Assembly: GCA_034687125.1 (NCBI GenBank)
Contig: JAQGBZ010000269.1
Span: 23,312-87,311, forward strand
DNA length: 64,000 nucleotides
DNA from: Neelides folsomi
Lineage: Eukaryota; Arthropoda; Collembola; Neelipleona; Neelidae
Direction: 5' to 3'
The notes below the pieces were generated by a model, which ran no database searches, was not told where the DNA came from, and worked only from the letters and a program-made list of their open reading frames with translations. A program made the translations under genes and the position numbers. This document shows, in pieces, positions 38,777-51,201 of the stretch (position 1 is the stretch's first letter; every line of letters starts with the position of its first letter).

Positions 38777-40171
38777 ATGAAAGAGCTGTTCATTCTTTCA
38801 GCTCTGCTTTGCTTTGTCACAGAAGGTAATAATATTCCACATCTTAATGTTAAGTTTAATCAAGATTTCAAAATTTCAAAATTCTGACAATTTCCAAATC
38901 AATTATTTTATTTAATTAATAGTTGAAATTCTTTTGAATAGGAGCTCCTTTTTCTGGAAATGGGAAAAGAAGTGACGAAAAGGTGACTGATGTTGGTGTC
39001 GACATCGGGAAGAATTTGACCCTCAAGTGCGAGGGTTATAATGAAGAAAAGGAAGGAGGGATGGAGGTCATGTGGGTTCGCGACGGTTACGACATGGAAA
39101 TTGTGAAGAATACTCAAATCCTAAAAGATGGAAGCCTCTACTTTGAAGCAGTTCAGAAATTGGATTCTGGTCTTTATTCTTGTCGACCCGAACCTGACAT
39201 CGCCAGCTCACCTTTCAACCCTTCAAAAATTAGAGTTAGAGTGAGAAGTAAGGAATAACTTTGTATTAAAATAAATCCTCAATTAACATTATATTGCTCA
39301 TGTGTTAATCATGTGGATTAATATTTCAGCTCCGCCTTTGTCACTCAAAAATGTGACGATTTTGCCTTCGACGATATTAGCTCTCGTGATTTGGGAAATC
39401 AGTGATGACGGAGGGTATCCGATCTCCAGTTTCCAAATTCGATATCGACTGAAAAACTCTTCAGAATTTGATTGGAAGTCTTGTCAGCCCAACCTTATAA
39501 GCCCCAATGTTGTAAGTTGAGAATTTGAATTAGCTCATAATTGTTTATACATAAATTATTGTACATACAGATACAAGAAGCTTAGGTATTTAGAACATTG
39601 TAACTTCAACAACATTTTTTAAATTCCAGAGACAAATTGACATTTATCACCTCCATCCAAATTCGTATTACATATTTGAAATGTGGGCGAACAATGCAAT
39701 AGGCCGGGGACCAAGTACAATCAAAGAAGCGTTCACCCATAACGACTTGCAAGAAATTGGTTTTTACAGACATTAATAAAATATATTATTAATATAAAAT
39801 CATTAAATATAATTAGAAGTTAATTTTGAATTTTTATTCTAGAATTGGGAAAGCATCTTCTTGAAGGTGTTGACACATTTGACACTCGTGCTTGGATGGT
39901 GGCCGTTGGAGTGGTGATGGGTACATTGTTCCTTCTTGGAGTCGCCACTTGCTGCCTCTTTTACAAGGAATATTCCTTAAATTGGAGCGATCTCTCGGGT
40001 CGGGGTTCTGGGGACGAAGAAAACATCGAATTAATGCCGAACATTATCTTAAATCCTGCCTACGACTATGATTTCCAGCCCCTTGAGACTTCGGAGCCTG
40101 ACGAGAATTCAAATGATACGACACCATTGAGGGTCAACAATAATTCCGTGATACATCCAAGTAACTACTAA
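38777..40171 (+). CDS. Orphan single-pass membrane protein, one Ig and one FN3 domain
   Basis: Five exons: 38777-38825, 38942-39247, 39330-39511, 39630-39759, 39843-40171. They total 996 nt, 331 aa, all GT-AG. Signal peptide MKELFILSALLCFVTEG. One Ig domain follows (about 30-115): LTLKCEG gives the first cysteine, VMWVRDG the tryptophan, LDSGLYSC the second. One FN3 domain (about 120-220) has VIWEISDDGGYPISSFQIRYR, and its second half YYIFEMWANNAIGRGPST comes from the next exon. The TM segment starts near AWMVAVGVVMG, and the tail of about 80 aa is acidic. The tail has NPAY, an NPxY-type motif for endocytic or PTB adaptors. It is probably a cell-surface adhesion or recognition protein. I know no family with exactly this architecture, so I give no symbol. 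Confidence 0.85.
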
Positions 40172-43100
40172 TACATCATTAGTTATAGTAATCTTTCATT
40201 TATAAACCCATCGATGTGGAATTAGAATCGATGGAATATTCATGGATTTTTTGTTCATTTTAGCTCGAGTCTGACATTGGGGTCAGCAACACTCCAGCCT
40301 TAGTAATCCCATCGCAACAATTTCGTATCCATCACCTTACTTCTAAACTCGAAGCGTTTTAGCTCAACTCAAACATTCAACAATACTAATTGATACTTCG
40401 AAGGAGAAAATGTCTACTAAATGCGTTCAGTACAATTTCGTTCAACGCAAAATAATTACTTATAACGTAACATACTACGACGAAGGTTTGCTTACACTCT
40501 CTTCAGTAGCGCACAAAAATACTAACTGCGATAATAACACTAATCTTAAATTTACGATTAATTGAGTAAGACATTAATATGCATGCTTCCCACGTAGGAT
40601 AATATGCTCGACTCACAATAACTATTTAATATTAGTCCATTAAGACGCAATTGACAACGAATACTATACTAAAAATACGAATCTCTTCATGTTCAACGTA
40701 AATAAACTTTTACATAGAGTTTTGTAGTTAAATATGCTTATATACTTTAAGACTAATATTTGATTCCATTCAATTTTAATTAATCAACTCATTAGAATTG
40801 TTTGCTTATAGCGTGATAGCTTACAAGTTTATTTTATTTGAGACTTTATTAATTTAATTTAATCAATTATTTTTTTATCTTGTAGATTATTTACTTTCTT
40901 TTGCCTTTAACCCTATAGTGTTCACGGAGATGCTTTAGTTTTGATTGAACGATACATTTCCATATTATAATAAATATAAAGTCATTTCTTGATATGTTTT
41001 TAAACGTTGATGAGTTTAAATTGCGTGCCGCTTGTGATATTAAAGTTTTTTATCTTAAATATGATTTTATGTAATGTATGGTCATTTATGAAAATAAAAG
41101 TTGATAAACTATCATTAATTATCATTTATTTTCGATGAATAAATGTAGTCTAATATTTAATTTTTAATCATTTTTTAGTATTTTTGTGCATTTAGTTTAG
41201 ATCTTATTCCTCAAGATAATAAATTCCTTCCATTATATGCAGATTCTTTACGTTTGTAATGGCATAAATACGTAGATAATACCTAATATGTAGATATTTT
41301 ACTTAAAAAACATAATCTTATTAAGCATCTTAAGTTTTTGATAATGACAATTCTATTTATTCTATATATGGTATTGAATTAACACATAAGTACGAGTATT
41401 TAAAATTTACTTATTTTACCAACTGGTTAACAACTGTAAGGAATTTTAGAGAAAGCGAAGAATGCATGTGTGCTGTGGTTCACTTAACTCATTGTTAATT
41501 ACATAGATACATTGATATCTCTTTATTGTTAGTAAAAAGGTTCATAATATTACACTTAAGTCAAACAATAAATATAATACAGATAGATATTTCGCATATA
41601 TTGTGTAAAGAAGAGAAGAACTGGGTACTGAATGATGACTATTTGAGAAGATTCTGGATAACGAAATTACCTTTTAACTTTAAGAACATCTAAAGTTAGA
41701 AAGATCATAAATATATGATGGTTTTACAATGTAATTCAAGCACAATTTGGAGTGATTGCTGACCGATATGCAAACAATATCATTTTTTTAAACGTATTTA
41801 AATATTGAAAGTATGTAAACCTAAGTTAGTGACAACAGTATTAACAATACATACATAGGAAGGTGTAATATAATAACTTATTTAGATTTGGACGAGAAAT
41901 TAATTAATTAACATTTTTACATGGTAAATTCATATATACAGGAAGTACACTATGGTATGTAATTGTATGTAATATTACATAACATAAAACGAATAATTGG
42001 TAAATGAAAGATTGCCTTTAAAATGTGAAAGTATATAAGTATAAAATTCAAGTTATTGAATCAAGTGTCAATTAAAGGTAAAATTACAATTTTATAAAAA
42101 ATGCATCTTCTCGTCCTTCATATGTTTATACATATAAAAGTTTGATTTTTGATTCATATATATGTTATACATGTATGTGCTTACTACTAAAATATAACGT
42201 TAAATAATTGGGGAAGGATTGCATAATATGTCAAATATTAGGCTTTTTTAAATCATGATAATAAAATAAGAAGTATTACTATAATAGTCAATATAATAGT
42301 AAAATAGTATAAATATTATAACAAGATTTATAAATGCTAAAAATTCAGTGTTTAAAGGCTTGTGCTTTAAATACTGTAGAAATTGGATTAAATATTTCAA
42401 TTTATGATAAGTGCCTCTGCCAAAAATAAAATGTTTTGTATGTAATATATATTTAACATCCTTGCGTAAAACCTAAAAGTATCGCTTTAATTGTAAGTAT
42501 AAGTTAAAGTTTTCAATTTAATACTACATATGGTTAAACATAAAGTTAAAATATAAAGTATAATAAAGGTCAGTGTATGACGTATGTAGATATTTAGAAA
42601 TAAAGTAATATACATATATTGACTTCTATGTATGAATACTTGTACACTTTACTTGCAATGTAAGATGATAAGTTGAATGCAAAATATGTTGTGAAATACA
42701 CACCTTTATTATGAACTATGATATGAAGTTTATGAAGTGATCAAGAAAATTTAATACTTATGTATACGTAGAGTAGAAAGATTTTAACAATATTAACATG
42801 TACTTAATGTTAGAGTATATGTTTAACTGAAATAATAGGCATTCTTTTTCTATTAACTACCGAAATTAATATAAAATTGTAAATATTAAACTTTATGTAA
42901 TTGTCAGTAAATCGTGTATTATTTAGTGTATTCTAATTCTATCAAAGAATAAGAAGGTAAGAACAGTCAGATCAATTTAGTTACTAATTAGAATATACCT
43001 TTAATACCTATACATAATGTACAGATAGTTATCAATTTAGAACGACAATTCAGGGCATTAAATATCTGTAAATTTCTACATACTATTCATACTTATATTG

Positions 43101-44102
43101 CATATCTATCCAATCATGGATATGTATTCATAAATTCATAGGTATGTAAAGTAATAGAGTATTAACTAATATACTATTATTGTTTATCAAGGATTCTTTA
43201 TGATTACTGGAATCATTGGGTATTTATTTGCATAAAATAAAATACTCTACTTTGATTCAAAACAATCAAAAGCAGGTAAATCAATTGTTTAATTAGTAAT
43301 CCAATCTAATAAATGAAGCTTTAAGAACACTTTAAATGGACGAAATAGTTTTTGCTATTTTATTACCGATAATACTTTGTTTTGTACTGTATTTATTCAA
43401 CATTATTATTATAGGTTAAATCACATTTTATAATATTATCTTTGTAAATAATTCATGTGCTTCAATCTTCAATATTATTTTATGTATCTACCTTCAAATT
43501 TTTTGTGCTTATACTTTAAATAGCAAATATGTAAGTAAAGTATATATTATTATGTATAAAGTATATTCAACTTTTAGATAAATGAAAATGATAATTTATA
43601 TATTCTAGTCCTATAATTACACTAATTGTGGGTACACCTAAAATTCTAAAATTACTTTTTTAAAAAATAGTTAAGATGTCGATTGTAATACTCACTCAGC
43701 GACATAAATAACAACTACATGTATTTATATTATAATATAAACTATTTTCTTCTTATTATTGCTAAATAATACATAATGCCATTAATCGTAAGAATAGCTC
43801 AAAATAAAGTGTCTTCGTCTCATTTTCATTCACTAAAATCCTTAGAGCATCTTCATTACATTCATCTTAGGTCATTCAATAACCTTATTAGGCATTAACT
43901 ACAAAATATAACAATAATCAATACATACTTGTTTATATGGACAATGTATATTTAATCTATGTAATTGTAGCTCATATGCAATCACGGTGGGCATTATTAA
44001 TAAATTAATAAAATATACTGTAACGAAGTATTATTATTTTATATTAAACTACTTTAGGTTAAACTCAAACTAGCCCAAGCTCAATAGGAGATTCCAACTA
44101 GT

Positions 44103-44158
44103 AATTGAGAGTATTCTCAATTGCATTCAGAATAGTCCATACTCAATTCAGACTATTC
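44103..44158. repeat. Two adjacent perfect 8-bp inverted repeats
   Basis: AATTGAGA/TCTCAATT (44103-44122, 4-nt loop) is followed by GAATAGTC/GACTATTC (44130-44158, 13-nt loop). Both arms are perfect. Confidence 0.8.
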
Positions 44159-44378
44159 CAAATTAAGGTAGTTACACTGATAAGACAGTGTATAAGCGGC
44201 AGATTTTGTTGAATAAAGTTAAGTAGGATCTGAGCCTTCATCCACTTCATTCACTCATGGCAGCATTCTCATCTCGACAATGACACACAACATACAAATT
44301 ATTACAATACAATTATGAAGTACAAATAATTATAGAATATTTCCATTCTTTTTTGTATTTTTGTTAAAAAAACTGGTA

Positions 44379-44384
44379 TTTATT
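44379..44384 (-). promoter_or_regulatory. Possible serpin poly(A) signal
   Basis: AATAAA on the minus strand, about 175 nt after the serpin stop codon. Confidence 0.4.
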
Positions 44385-44559
44385 ATTAATTTGTTTCGAA
44401 TAAGTATACAGATCTAAAGTTGTACAAACTAAAGTATGTAAAATAGGTATTCAAAATAGCATCTATGTAATATTTAAGTCACAAATATGATAGGAGTTGA
44501 TACAAATATTACAGATATGAAGAACGGAATGATGAACAATATGATATGAGTATTCGAGA

Positions 44560-46262
44560 TTAGTCTAAGAGAGGCTCTGGATTCGCCACGCGTCCAATGA
44601 ACAAAACCGCTCCACTTTGATAGTCCCAAATGAAAAAAAGGAAAGGTCGATCAAGCTCAAAGAATTCTTCTCCAACTGTTCCAAGACGCTCGAGCAAAGT
44701 TGCTGTGACTGCAGCTGCCGTCGCTCCTTCTTCCCGAACTTCAAGTACAACTCTAAACAAAATAAACATTAAGCCTAATTAAGAATATGTTTCAATTTTC
44801 AATTTAGGCATACAGGTATATACAATAAGTATGTATGTTACTTGTGAGCCATAGAAGAAACATGGAGCTCATTTTCTTCAGAAATTTTGCTCAAGTCAGA
44901 GGTTCCTCCCTTGAAGATGTCTGTAATTCCTAAACGGGTTAAAGTTTCCGTGACTGGAGAGCTGGCCGAGATGCGAAATCGTGGGAGTCTCACTTGAACC
45001 GTCTCTTCCTGGAATTAATCCAATGAAGAATTAATTAATTGAATAATATAATTATCATTTAAGAGTTAATCAAATCATTTCCTTAAATTTTGAATACCAA
45101 ATATTACAGTATTTATTTGGTATACGTATTACCCTCAAAGATGAGAAAAGGAGTCGAAGGTTGTTAGCCGTGAGGTTTTTTTCCAACCTCGTGGTCTCTT
45201 CTTCATCCGGCAAGAGGAAGAACAACGAGAGCCTCCTTGACCTGAAGGGGAGTTCTAGAAGTCGACAGCCAACGTCTCTACTTCTCCCAATGAGGACCGG
45301 GAGCTTTCCACTCATCATGGGAATCTTGACTCTAATGATCAAAGGAGGCAGCTGAGACCAAGCCGAGTTTTATTTTCTCACCTCTGTGTCTTTCCTTGGA
45401 AGGTTCCGTCAGAAGCGGTGAAAGCCCGGTCGAAGCTTTTGTTCCACAGCCCTCGCACGGACAGGGCATTGACAAGGAGAAGACGAGTGTGAGCTGGAAG
45501 CGGCCCTTCCAACAACCCCGAAATTCCCCCGCCGGTTTCTTCCCGAACCCACCGGTTGATGAGAGAACGAGCTGCACTTTCTCCTCTGAGGAAATCAACT
45601 TCGTCAATTGAGGCATTGTAATAATTCCGTAGTTGGTCTGCGTATTCCTTCTTCACCCGAACTCCCGCTTGGACAAATACTCCACTCGCAGACCGAACCA
45701 TATCCTGAACAACCATGAATAATTAATAATTAAATAAATGACAGAAGATTTAAATAATGAACTTGAGATGGAATTAACAATTAATAATTAAATATGCTTA
45801 TAAAATATAAAATGTTCATTTTTATACAATTCAATTTGAAGTGAGAAATGAATGGGGGTGTATATATTTGTATGTTTACATACGTGGTAATCAGGATCTT
45901 TGAGTGTATTAAATGAAGCTTTAAATGCCTCATGAACTTTTTCCGGAGTGAGGGAGGAGGATTTATAATGGAGAACATTTTCCAATTGTTTTGCTGTCGA
46001 AGACCCTTCCGGAGCCCCGAGCCACAGCTGGGACAACACAGAAGCGACGCTGTAAATAATGATTTGTAACTCAATGTTCCTTTTTAGGGAATGATGAAAT
46101 GAACCTGTGGGGCGAGACGATGACGTTGGCGTTTTCCTCCGCTTCTGCCGCGAGTTCCCGGAAGAGTGAAAGGGCAAAGTGTAGATGGGCCCTTGAGACT
46201 CGTTGGCGGTCTTCCGCCCTCCCAGCAGACCAAAGGAGCAAAAAAAGGAAGAGGAGGGCCAT
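44560..46262 (-). CDS. Secreted inhibitory serpin
   Basis: Six exons, 5' to 3': 46105-46262, 45884-46049, 45382-45704, 45133-45331, 44842-45008, 44560-44752. They total 1206 nt, 401 aa, a normal serpin length. Signal peptide MALLFLFLLLWSAGRA. Serpin landmarks follow in order: NVIVSPHSVASVLSQLWLGA, a reactive-loop hinge EEGATAAAVTA, and the C-terminal signature RPFLFFI...GAVLFIGRV. The alanine-rich hinge indicates an inhibitory serpin that traps proteases after loop insertion. Counting from the hinge glutamate puts P1 at the Leu of LLERLG, suggesting a chymotrypsin- or elastase-like target; if the loop is one residue shorter, Arg would be P1 and the target trypsin-like. Intron 3 is only 50 nt. 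The acceptor at 45332 was chosen because the nearest alternative gives a stop. Targets cannot be read from sequence. Confidence 0.94.
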
Positions 46263-46381
46263 CACAACAAAGGGTCAACAGCCTCAGAGGATCACAACGC
46301 CCCTCTTCCGCATCTCCCTGTATACGCAATCACCAGCACATCATTGGGTAACCTCCTGGCTACTCAAATCATCCTCGATCG

Positions 46382-46389
46382 CTTTTATA
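46382..46389 (-). promoter_or_regulatory. TATA box of the serpin gene
   Basis: TATAAAAG on the minus strand, 120 nt upstream of the serpin ATG. It predicts a start site near 46355 and a leader of about 95 nt. Confidence 0.65.
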
Positions 46390-47060
46390 GACAATTCTCT
46401 ACATTCACTATTCACTTCGCAAAGCCATGTCATCAAACATGTTTGACAATGTCTTCATATTCCTATTTAGTAAAAGTAGACTTATGTAAGATCTTATGTT
46501 CATAGCTCATGTTTTATTTATATTCATATAATAATTATAAGGTAGTATTTATAAGACCTTATATGTTTAAGTGTTTGTATTTTCCTAATGCTTATAAATA
46601 TTGTAATTAAGTAAGTATCTTCATACCTTTTGCATAACGCTGTTAAAGTGTTATAAATTCACTTTTATAAAAAATATAATATTAATTTAAGAGAAATTGC
46701 ATATATTGAAGTCAAGCCCTCAGAAGGCAACCAAACCAATTCCAACATTAAATAGATAAATATATTAACACAAATAGATTCATTTCACTAATGAAGTTAT
46801 ATTAGATGTATTAAATATTCATTATTTACGATGCCATGTTTTATAATTTTGCGTGTGCTAACCATTTCCGACCTATCAGGCATTTCGTTCAAAGTCTCAA
46901 TGTACTGAGAAAGTGGGAGTCAAAAGACAGCCATAAAAGTCACACAATTAGAGCGGCAGAGCCAGGATCAGACAGCCAGACGCGCCAGGCAAGAGGCAAA
47001 GAAGGAGGAAGAGATTCAGAGATCAGGCCGAGGACCGAGACTCATTTTGTCCTTTTTTGC

Positions 47061-47093
47061 AATTTGCACTTGCACTGGGTGCACTTGCAAATT
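47061..47093 (+). repeat. Strong hairpin upstream of the MRG15 start codon
   Basis: AATTTGCA (47061-47068) pairs with TGCAAATT (47086-47093), and TGCAC (47071-47075) with GTGCA (47079-47083). There is a symmetric CT/CT internal loop and a 3-nt loop. It ends 79 nt before the ATG, so it may lie in the leader RNA. Confidence 0.8.
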
Positions 47094-47172
47094 CCCTAGT
47101 TTAGCAAATAAGTAGTTTGTTTGTAAAAAATATTATTTGAGTGACATTCTTGTCAGAAATAATTTTATCCAA

Positions 47173-49192
47173 ATGGCAGGAGCTAAAAGATCTGCAGCGG
47201 GTGAGCGTGAGATTCACTTTATATTATTTTATTATTATTTTCATTTGTTACTTCCCTCATCAATGCCAATCATTTTTCTAGAAATTCCACTGCCGAACTT
47301 TAAAGAAAACGAAAGAATTCTTTGCTATCATGGAATTGTTATCTATGAAGCAAAAATTCTCAGGTGCGAGTACAGAGAGAAGATCCAACAATACCATATT
47401 CATTATGCCGGATGGAACAAAAGGTTCGTTATAATTTAAAAATATTTATTACAATTGCAATTCCTGGCTCATGATGGAAGAAGGCTATTGGATTGAATCT
47501 TTAATTGTGTATTTATTTTTAAGTTGGGACGAATGGGTCCCGGAGGAGAGGATAATGAAATACAACCAGGCCAATTTGGATCTTCAAAAGGCTCTGATAC
47601 AGAAAGCAAAGGGTTCGAAGCCAAAAATTGTTCGTGAAGACACTCCGTAAGTTATTTCTAAATGATTATCCAATTTTATATTCATATATGTTTTTTGTTA
47701 TTTGAATATTTTTTATTAATTTAGTCGTGTGAGGAAAGCTCAACAGGGTAAATCCACCAGCCCAAATGAAGTTAAGGTTAAAGGAGGAAGAGGTGTTAAA
47801 AGGACTGCAAGCGAGTCGAGCGCATCGACTATGGAACCAAGGTCTGAGGAAGATGAGGACAAAAAGAAAGATGTTGAGATAAAGCGAACTTTGACACCCA
47901 ATCCTTCTGAGATTGAAAACAAAAGGTTGACGAGAAATGCTTCCTCAAATGTTGCTAAATCCGATGGCCCTGGGACTTCTAGCAGCAAAACTGACTCAAA
48001 CGAAATTGAACCTTCAAAAAAGAAATCTCGAATTGAGAAAGTTGAAGCTGACAATCAGCCCGAAACTGTTAGGACAAATACATTTTATTCACTATATTTA
48101 TAACATAATATATATTTAATTAAACAAATAATATTACAAATTGTCATATTTTCCTATTTCATTAATCTTTTACTGGCTATTTAAATACATTATAAGTACT
48201 CATCTATCTTACCATAAGGAATAACATGTGATGTATTGATTGTTTTTCAGCGGATAGCTTATGCAAAATTGACAATAAATTTCAAATTACCGAAAGAGTT
48301 AATTATAGCATTGGTTGATGAGTGGTATGCTATTACAAAAAACAGACAGGTATAAATTTACAAAGTTCTAACTATTCTTAAAAATTGATGTAACTTCATT
48401 TATATTAATCAAGTTTAATAATATTACATGTTATTGTACCAAATCATGTCATATTTAATTAATGATGTTGAAATTCTTTTAGTTGACTTCCATTCCTTCT
48501 GATTATCCGGTTGACAAGGTATTATCAGATTTTGTCGAATCGCATGACTCAATTGAGACCAGAGAATTTGCTAAAGGACTGAAGGATTTTTTTAATGTAA
48601 TCGCCTACACCCAAATTCTTTACAAGCAAGAGAAGCCTCAAATAAATGAAGTAAGTGCTCTTGCTCGTTTATTGTCAAATTCGTAAATGTATAATTATGA
48701 ATTCACATTCCAATATTAGTAAATTGCTAAGAACTAAATGATTTTTTAGTATCTCCAGTCGATTTTTCCTGTTGACAGTGAAGGGAAATCGGAATATCCA
48801 GCTAATTTGGATAATATCCAATATTCTTCCTTCTGTGGAGCTTCACACTTGCTGAGAACATTTCGTAATTTATACTAAATCAATAAAATATTATTATTTA
48901 TTATCTTATAAGGCTCATTACGAATTATCAACAATGATTTAGGGAAGCTAAATTGTTGTCCTGGTATGACCGACCTTAATAATGAAGAGGCAGAACAAGT
49001 TCGCGAGTTGATGAATAAACTTTTCAAGTAAGAATATTCAAATTCAATCGAATTGAATTTATTTTGTGAGTTGCAAAAATCTTATTTTTGGTTAATCTTA
49101 ATAGGTTTTTGGTTGAAAAACTACAAAAATACATCCCATTCGACGATGTTTATAAGCATTGTCTTCCTGATTATCATCGTAGACTGCCTTAA
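47173..49192 (+). CDS. MRG15: MRG15-type chromodomain protein (mortality factor 4-like)
   Basis: Nine exons: 47173-47200, 47282-47423, 47524-47646, 47725-48067, 48251-48349, 48483-48650, 48750-48864, 48913-49027, 49105-49192. They total 1221 nt, 406 aa. The family reads H3K36 methylation and recruits NuA4/Tip60 acetyltransferase and Sin3/HDAC complexes. An N-terminal chromo barrel (about 10-80) has ENERILCYHG, YEAKIL and YHIHYAGWNKRSWDEWVPE, including the aromatic cage residues. A basic, acidic and serine-rich linker (about 95-210) has KKKSR. A C-terminal MRG domain (about 215-406) has LVDEWYAIT, GLKDFFNV, ILYKQEKPQ, GASHLLRTF, and ends PDYHRRLP like other members. The exon 4 donor (ACT|GTTAGG) is weak but keeps phase. 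MSL3 is the alternative, but the short chromo barrel fits MRG15 better. Confidence 0.92.
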
Positions 49193-50155
49193 ACACGGTG
49201 ACGCAACATGGAGATGGAAATTAAAGCTTTTATAACGACTTTATTAGAAGAGAAATAGTTCTGACTTATTGTTAGCAATATTTTTCCATTTTTATACAAT
49301 AATTAAATGAAAATTAATTAAATAATTTGGTTTAGAAACATTATTTATTTAATTTTTATTTCCAACTATTTACAATTGGAGATTAGTGAATATTTTTATT
49401 AATGCTATTCTGAAACAAAGTATATATTTATATTATACATACATGATATAATTAGCTACTTAACGTTTTTTATTATGTCTTATTTTGTTACACATAATCT
49501 TATGAAAATCATCAAAAATGGGATTATTTATTAAAATAATGTTCTATTAATCTTCATATTAAATCTTCCATTGCTCTCTTGTTACACAACATAAATATAG
49601 AAATCTATAGTAAATTAAATATGTTAAACACGCTATTAAATTAGATGACAACTCAGGATTGTAAAACAAAACAACTTTCTAAGAGTAAACCCGAACGTAA
49701 AATAAAAGATATTTCATTTTATAACTTGTCATAAAACTAATAAATTTAATTTTAAATAAAATATGAGCAAATCTATAGTTAACAACTTCATATATTGTTT
49801 AATATCGTTAGCTTTATATTATGTAGCTCTACATAAAGATATCTAAATTCATGTCTTGCTAACAAGACTAATTAATTATCATAGTAAATAAGACAAATTA
49901 TCATTAAACTATCTAAATACTTTTATCTAATTAAACGTATTAATTTTTATGAGTGGTCTGTGTTCGAAAATCGTATAATTCGAAAAATAGGGTTACGTAT
50001 TGAATACGTAATCCTGTACTTACAATCAAATAATTTTGTATTAGCTATTATGTAAAGCTTGCTAACTCTAATATGGAAAACGCGTAAAGGCTACCGATAC
50101 TTAATTATTGTACATTTTAACAATATTTAATAATAAAATAGAAGGAATCTGAATT
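49193..50155. other. Intergenic, tail-to-tail spacer of MRG15 and SAP30
   Basis: AT-rich, holding the 3' UTRs of both genes. No further gene seen. Confidence 0.7.
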
Positions 50156-51201
50156 TCAAAATTCGTTATTCGATTCTGTACGAGTGTTGCTGTCGAGTTT
50201 GTTCCTTTCTGATTTAACCATGTAGATAAAGTATGTAATGGTTTCTTTCTCCATGACAGGAATTGTCCGGAAATGTCTCATCAAGATCTAAACATAGATT
50301 TATAAAATTATACAATTTTACCTCAATTACAAATTGATAATATTATGAACCAAGGGATTACATCAGAAAGTTGTGCTTTATTGAGCCCAGGTCTTGTTGG
50401 TATTTTAAAATGTTTTTTGTATCTCCTCAAAGTATTAACTTGAAGTTGGTACAAGTCAACATCGGGAAGATCCTCCGTCTCGTTCAATTCATCTTCTGAG
50501 TCTCGTTTCTGTCTCGTACGGGCGTTTTGTATCACCATTTTGTGGTAGTCACAAATATAAATATGCTGAGCCTACCAATATGAAATGAAATTGATTAATA
50601 TATAAGTACAAGTTTTAATATATGTACACACACACATAAAAGACTTCATAATATAATAAAAATACTTAATTTCAATACTAATATTGAAAAAAGACCTGGG
50701 GATCATTTTCAAGGCGAAGTCTTTTGTAGTAAACTGTTTTTTGGATTCTTTTGCTGTAACTTGCGTTCCCCGAGCTTCTGTGGCATCTTCGGCCATCGTC
50801 AACCAGACAACAAGTTTGGGAGCGGCCAGGACTGGAAGAAGCAGGAGCAGTCGTGGTGGTCGCTCCGTTATTCCCAGAACTTCCGTTTCCCCCTCCAGAA
50901 CTTCCATTTCCGCCACCGTTTTCATTACTGTTGAAGAACGGGCCTGGTACAGGTTTCGAGGTGTAATCATCAAAATCGTCCTCGCTTTGGTATGAGGTTC
51001 CTGGAACCCCGTTAATCCCAGCTTCGCCACCAGATTCGCTATAAAAATTAAAATAATACCATGATTCTTTGTAGGTATATAGAAATTCAGGATCAGTCCT
51101 TAAGTCAAATTAAGGCTAATTGCTGACCAGTGAAAAGCCCTGATTAAATCTAATTTATTTAGTTTATTGTAATTGACCCTGGGAGAGGCTTACTTTGACA
51201 T
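50156..51201 (-). CDS. SAP30: Histone deacetylase complex subunit SAP30
   Basis: Four coding exons, 5' to 3': 51194-51201 (only 8 coding nt), 50696-51038, 50362-50571, 50156-50287. They total 693 nt, 230 aa, close to SAP30 and SAP30L (about 180-220 aa). SAP30 bridges Sin3 and HDAC1/2 and helps bind DNA and phosphoinositides in the nucleus. The N-terminus is a low-complexity Gly/Asn/Ser stretch (about 35-75). The zinc finger follows: [22 protein letters not shown], ending in HIYICDYHK. Next come a basic segment and the Sin3-binding domain: [29 protein letters not shown], and [21 protein letters not shown]. The GAT|GTAATC donor of exon 3 is supported because read-through leads to a stop and splicing restores the family sequence. 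It is divergent from RpL31 and faces MRG15. Confidence 0.94.

Larger units (their letters stand above)
40172..44559. other. Intergenic, AT-rich, with 3' UTRs at both ends
   Basis: Tail-to-tail spacer. Positions 40172-40450 are less AT-rich and fit the 3' UTR of the Ig/FN3 gene. The rest is AT-rich with no exon seen. Two adjacent hairpins lie at 44103-44158, about 400 nt past the serpin stop codon. Confidence 0.6.
46263..47172. other. Divergent promoter region between serpin and MRG15 genes
   Basis: A 910-bp head-to-head spacer. The left end holds the serpin leader and TATA box. The middle is AT-rich. Positions 46900-47100 are GC-richer and probably contain the MRG15 start region and leader, including a hairpin at 47061-47093. 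Confidence 0.6.

Noticed and set aside
47740-48054. 104-codon minus-strand frame opposite MRG15 exon 4
   Set aside because: Mirror of the Lys/Glu/Ser-rich MRG15 linker; low complexity and no independent support.
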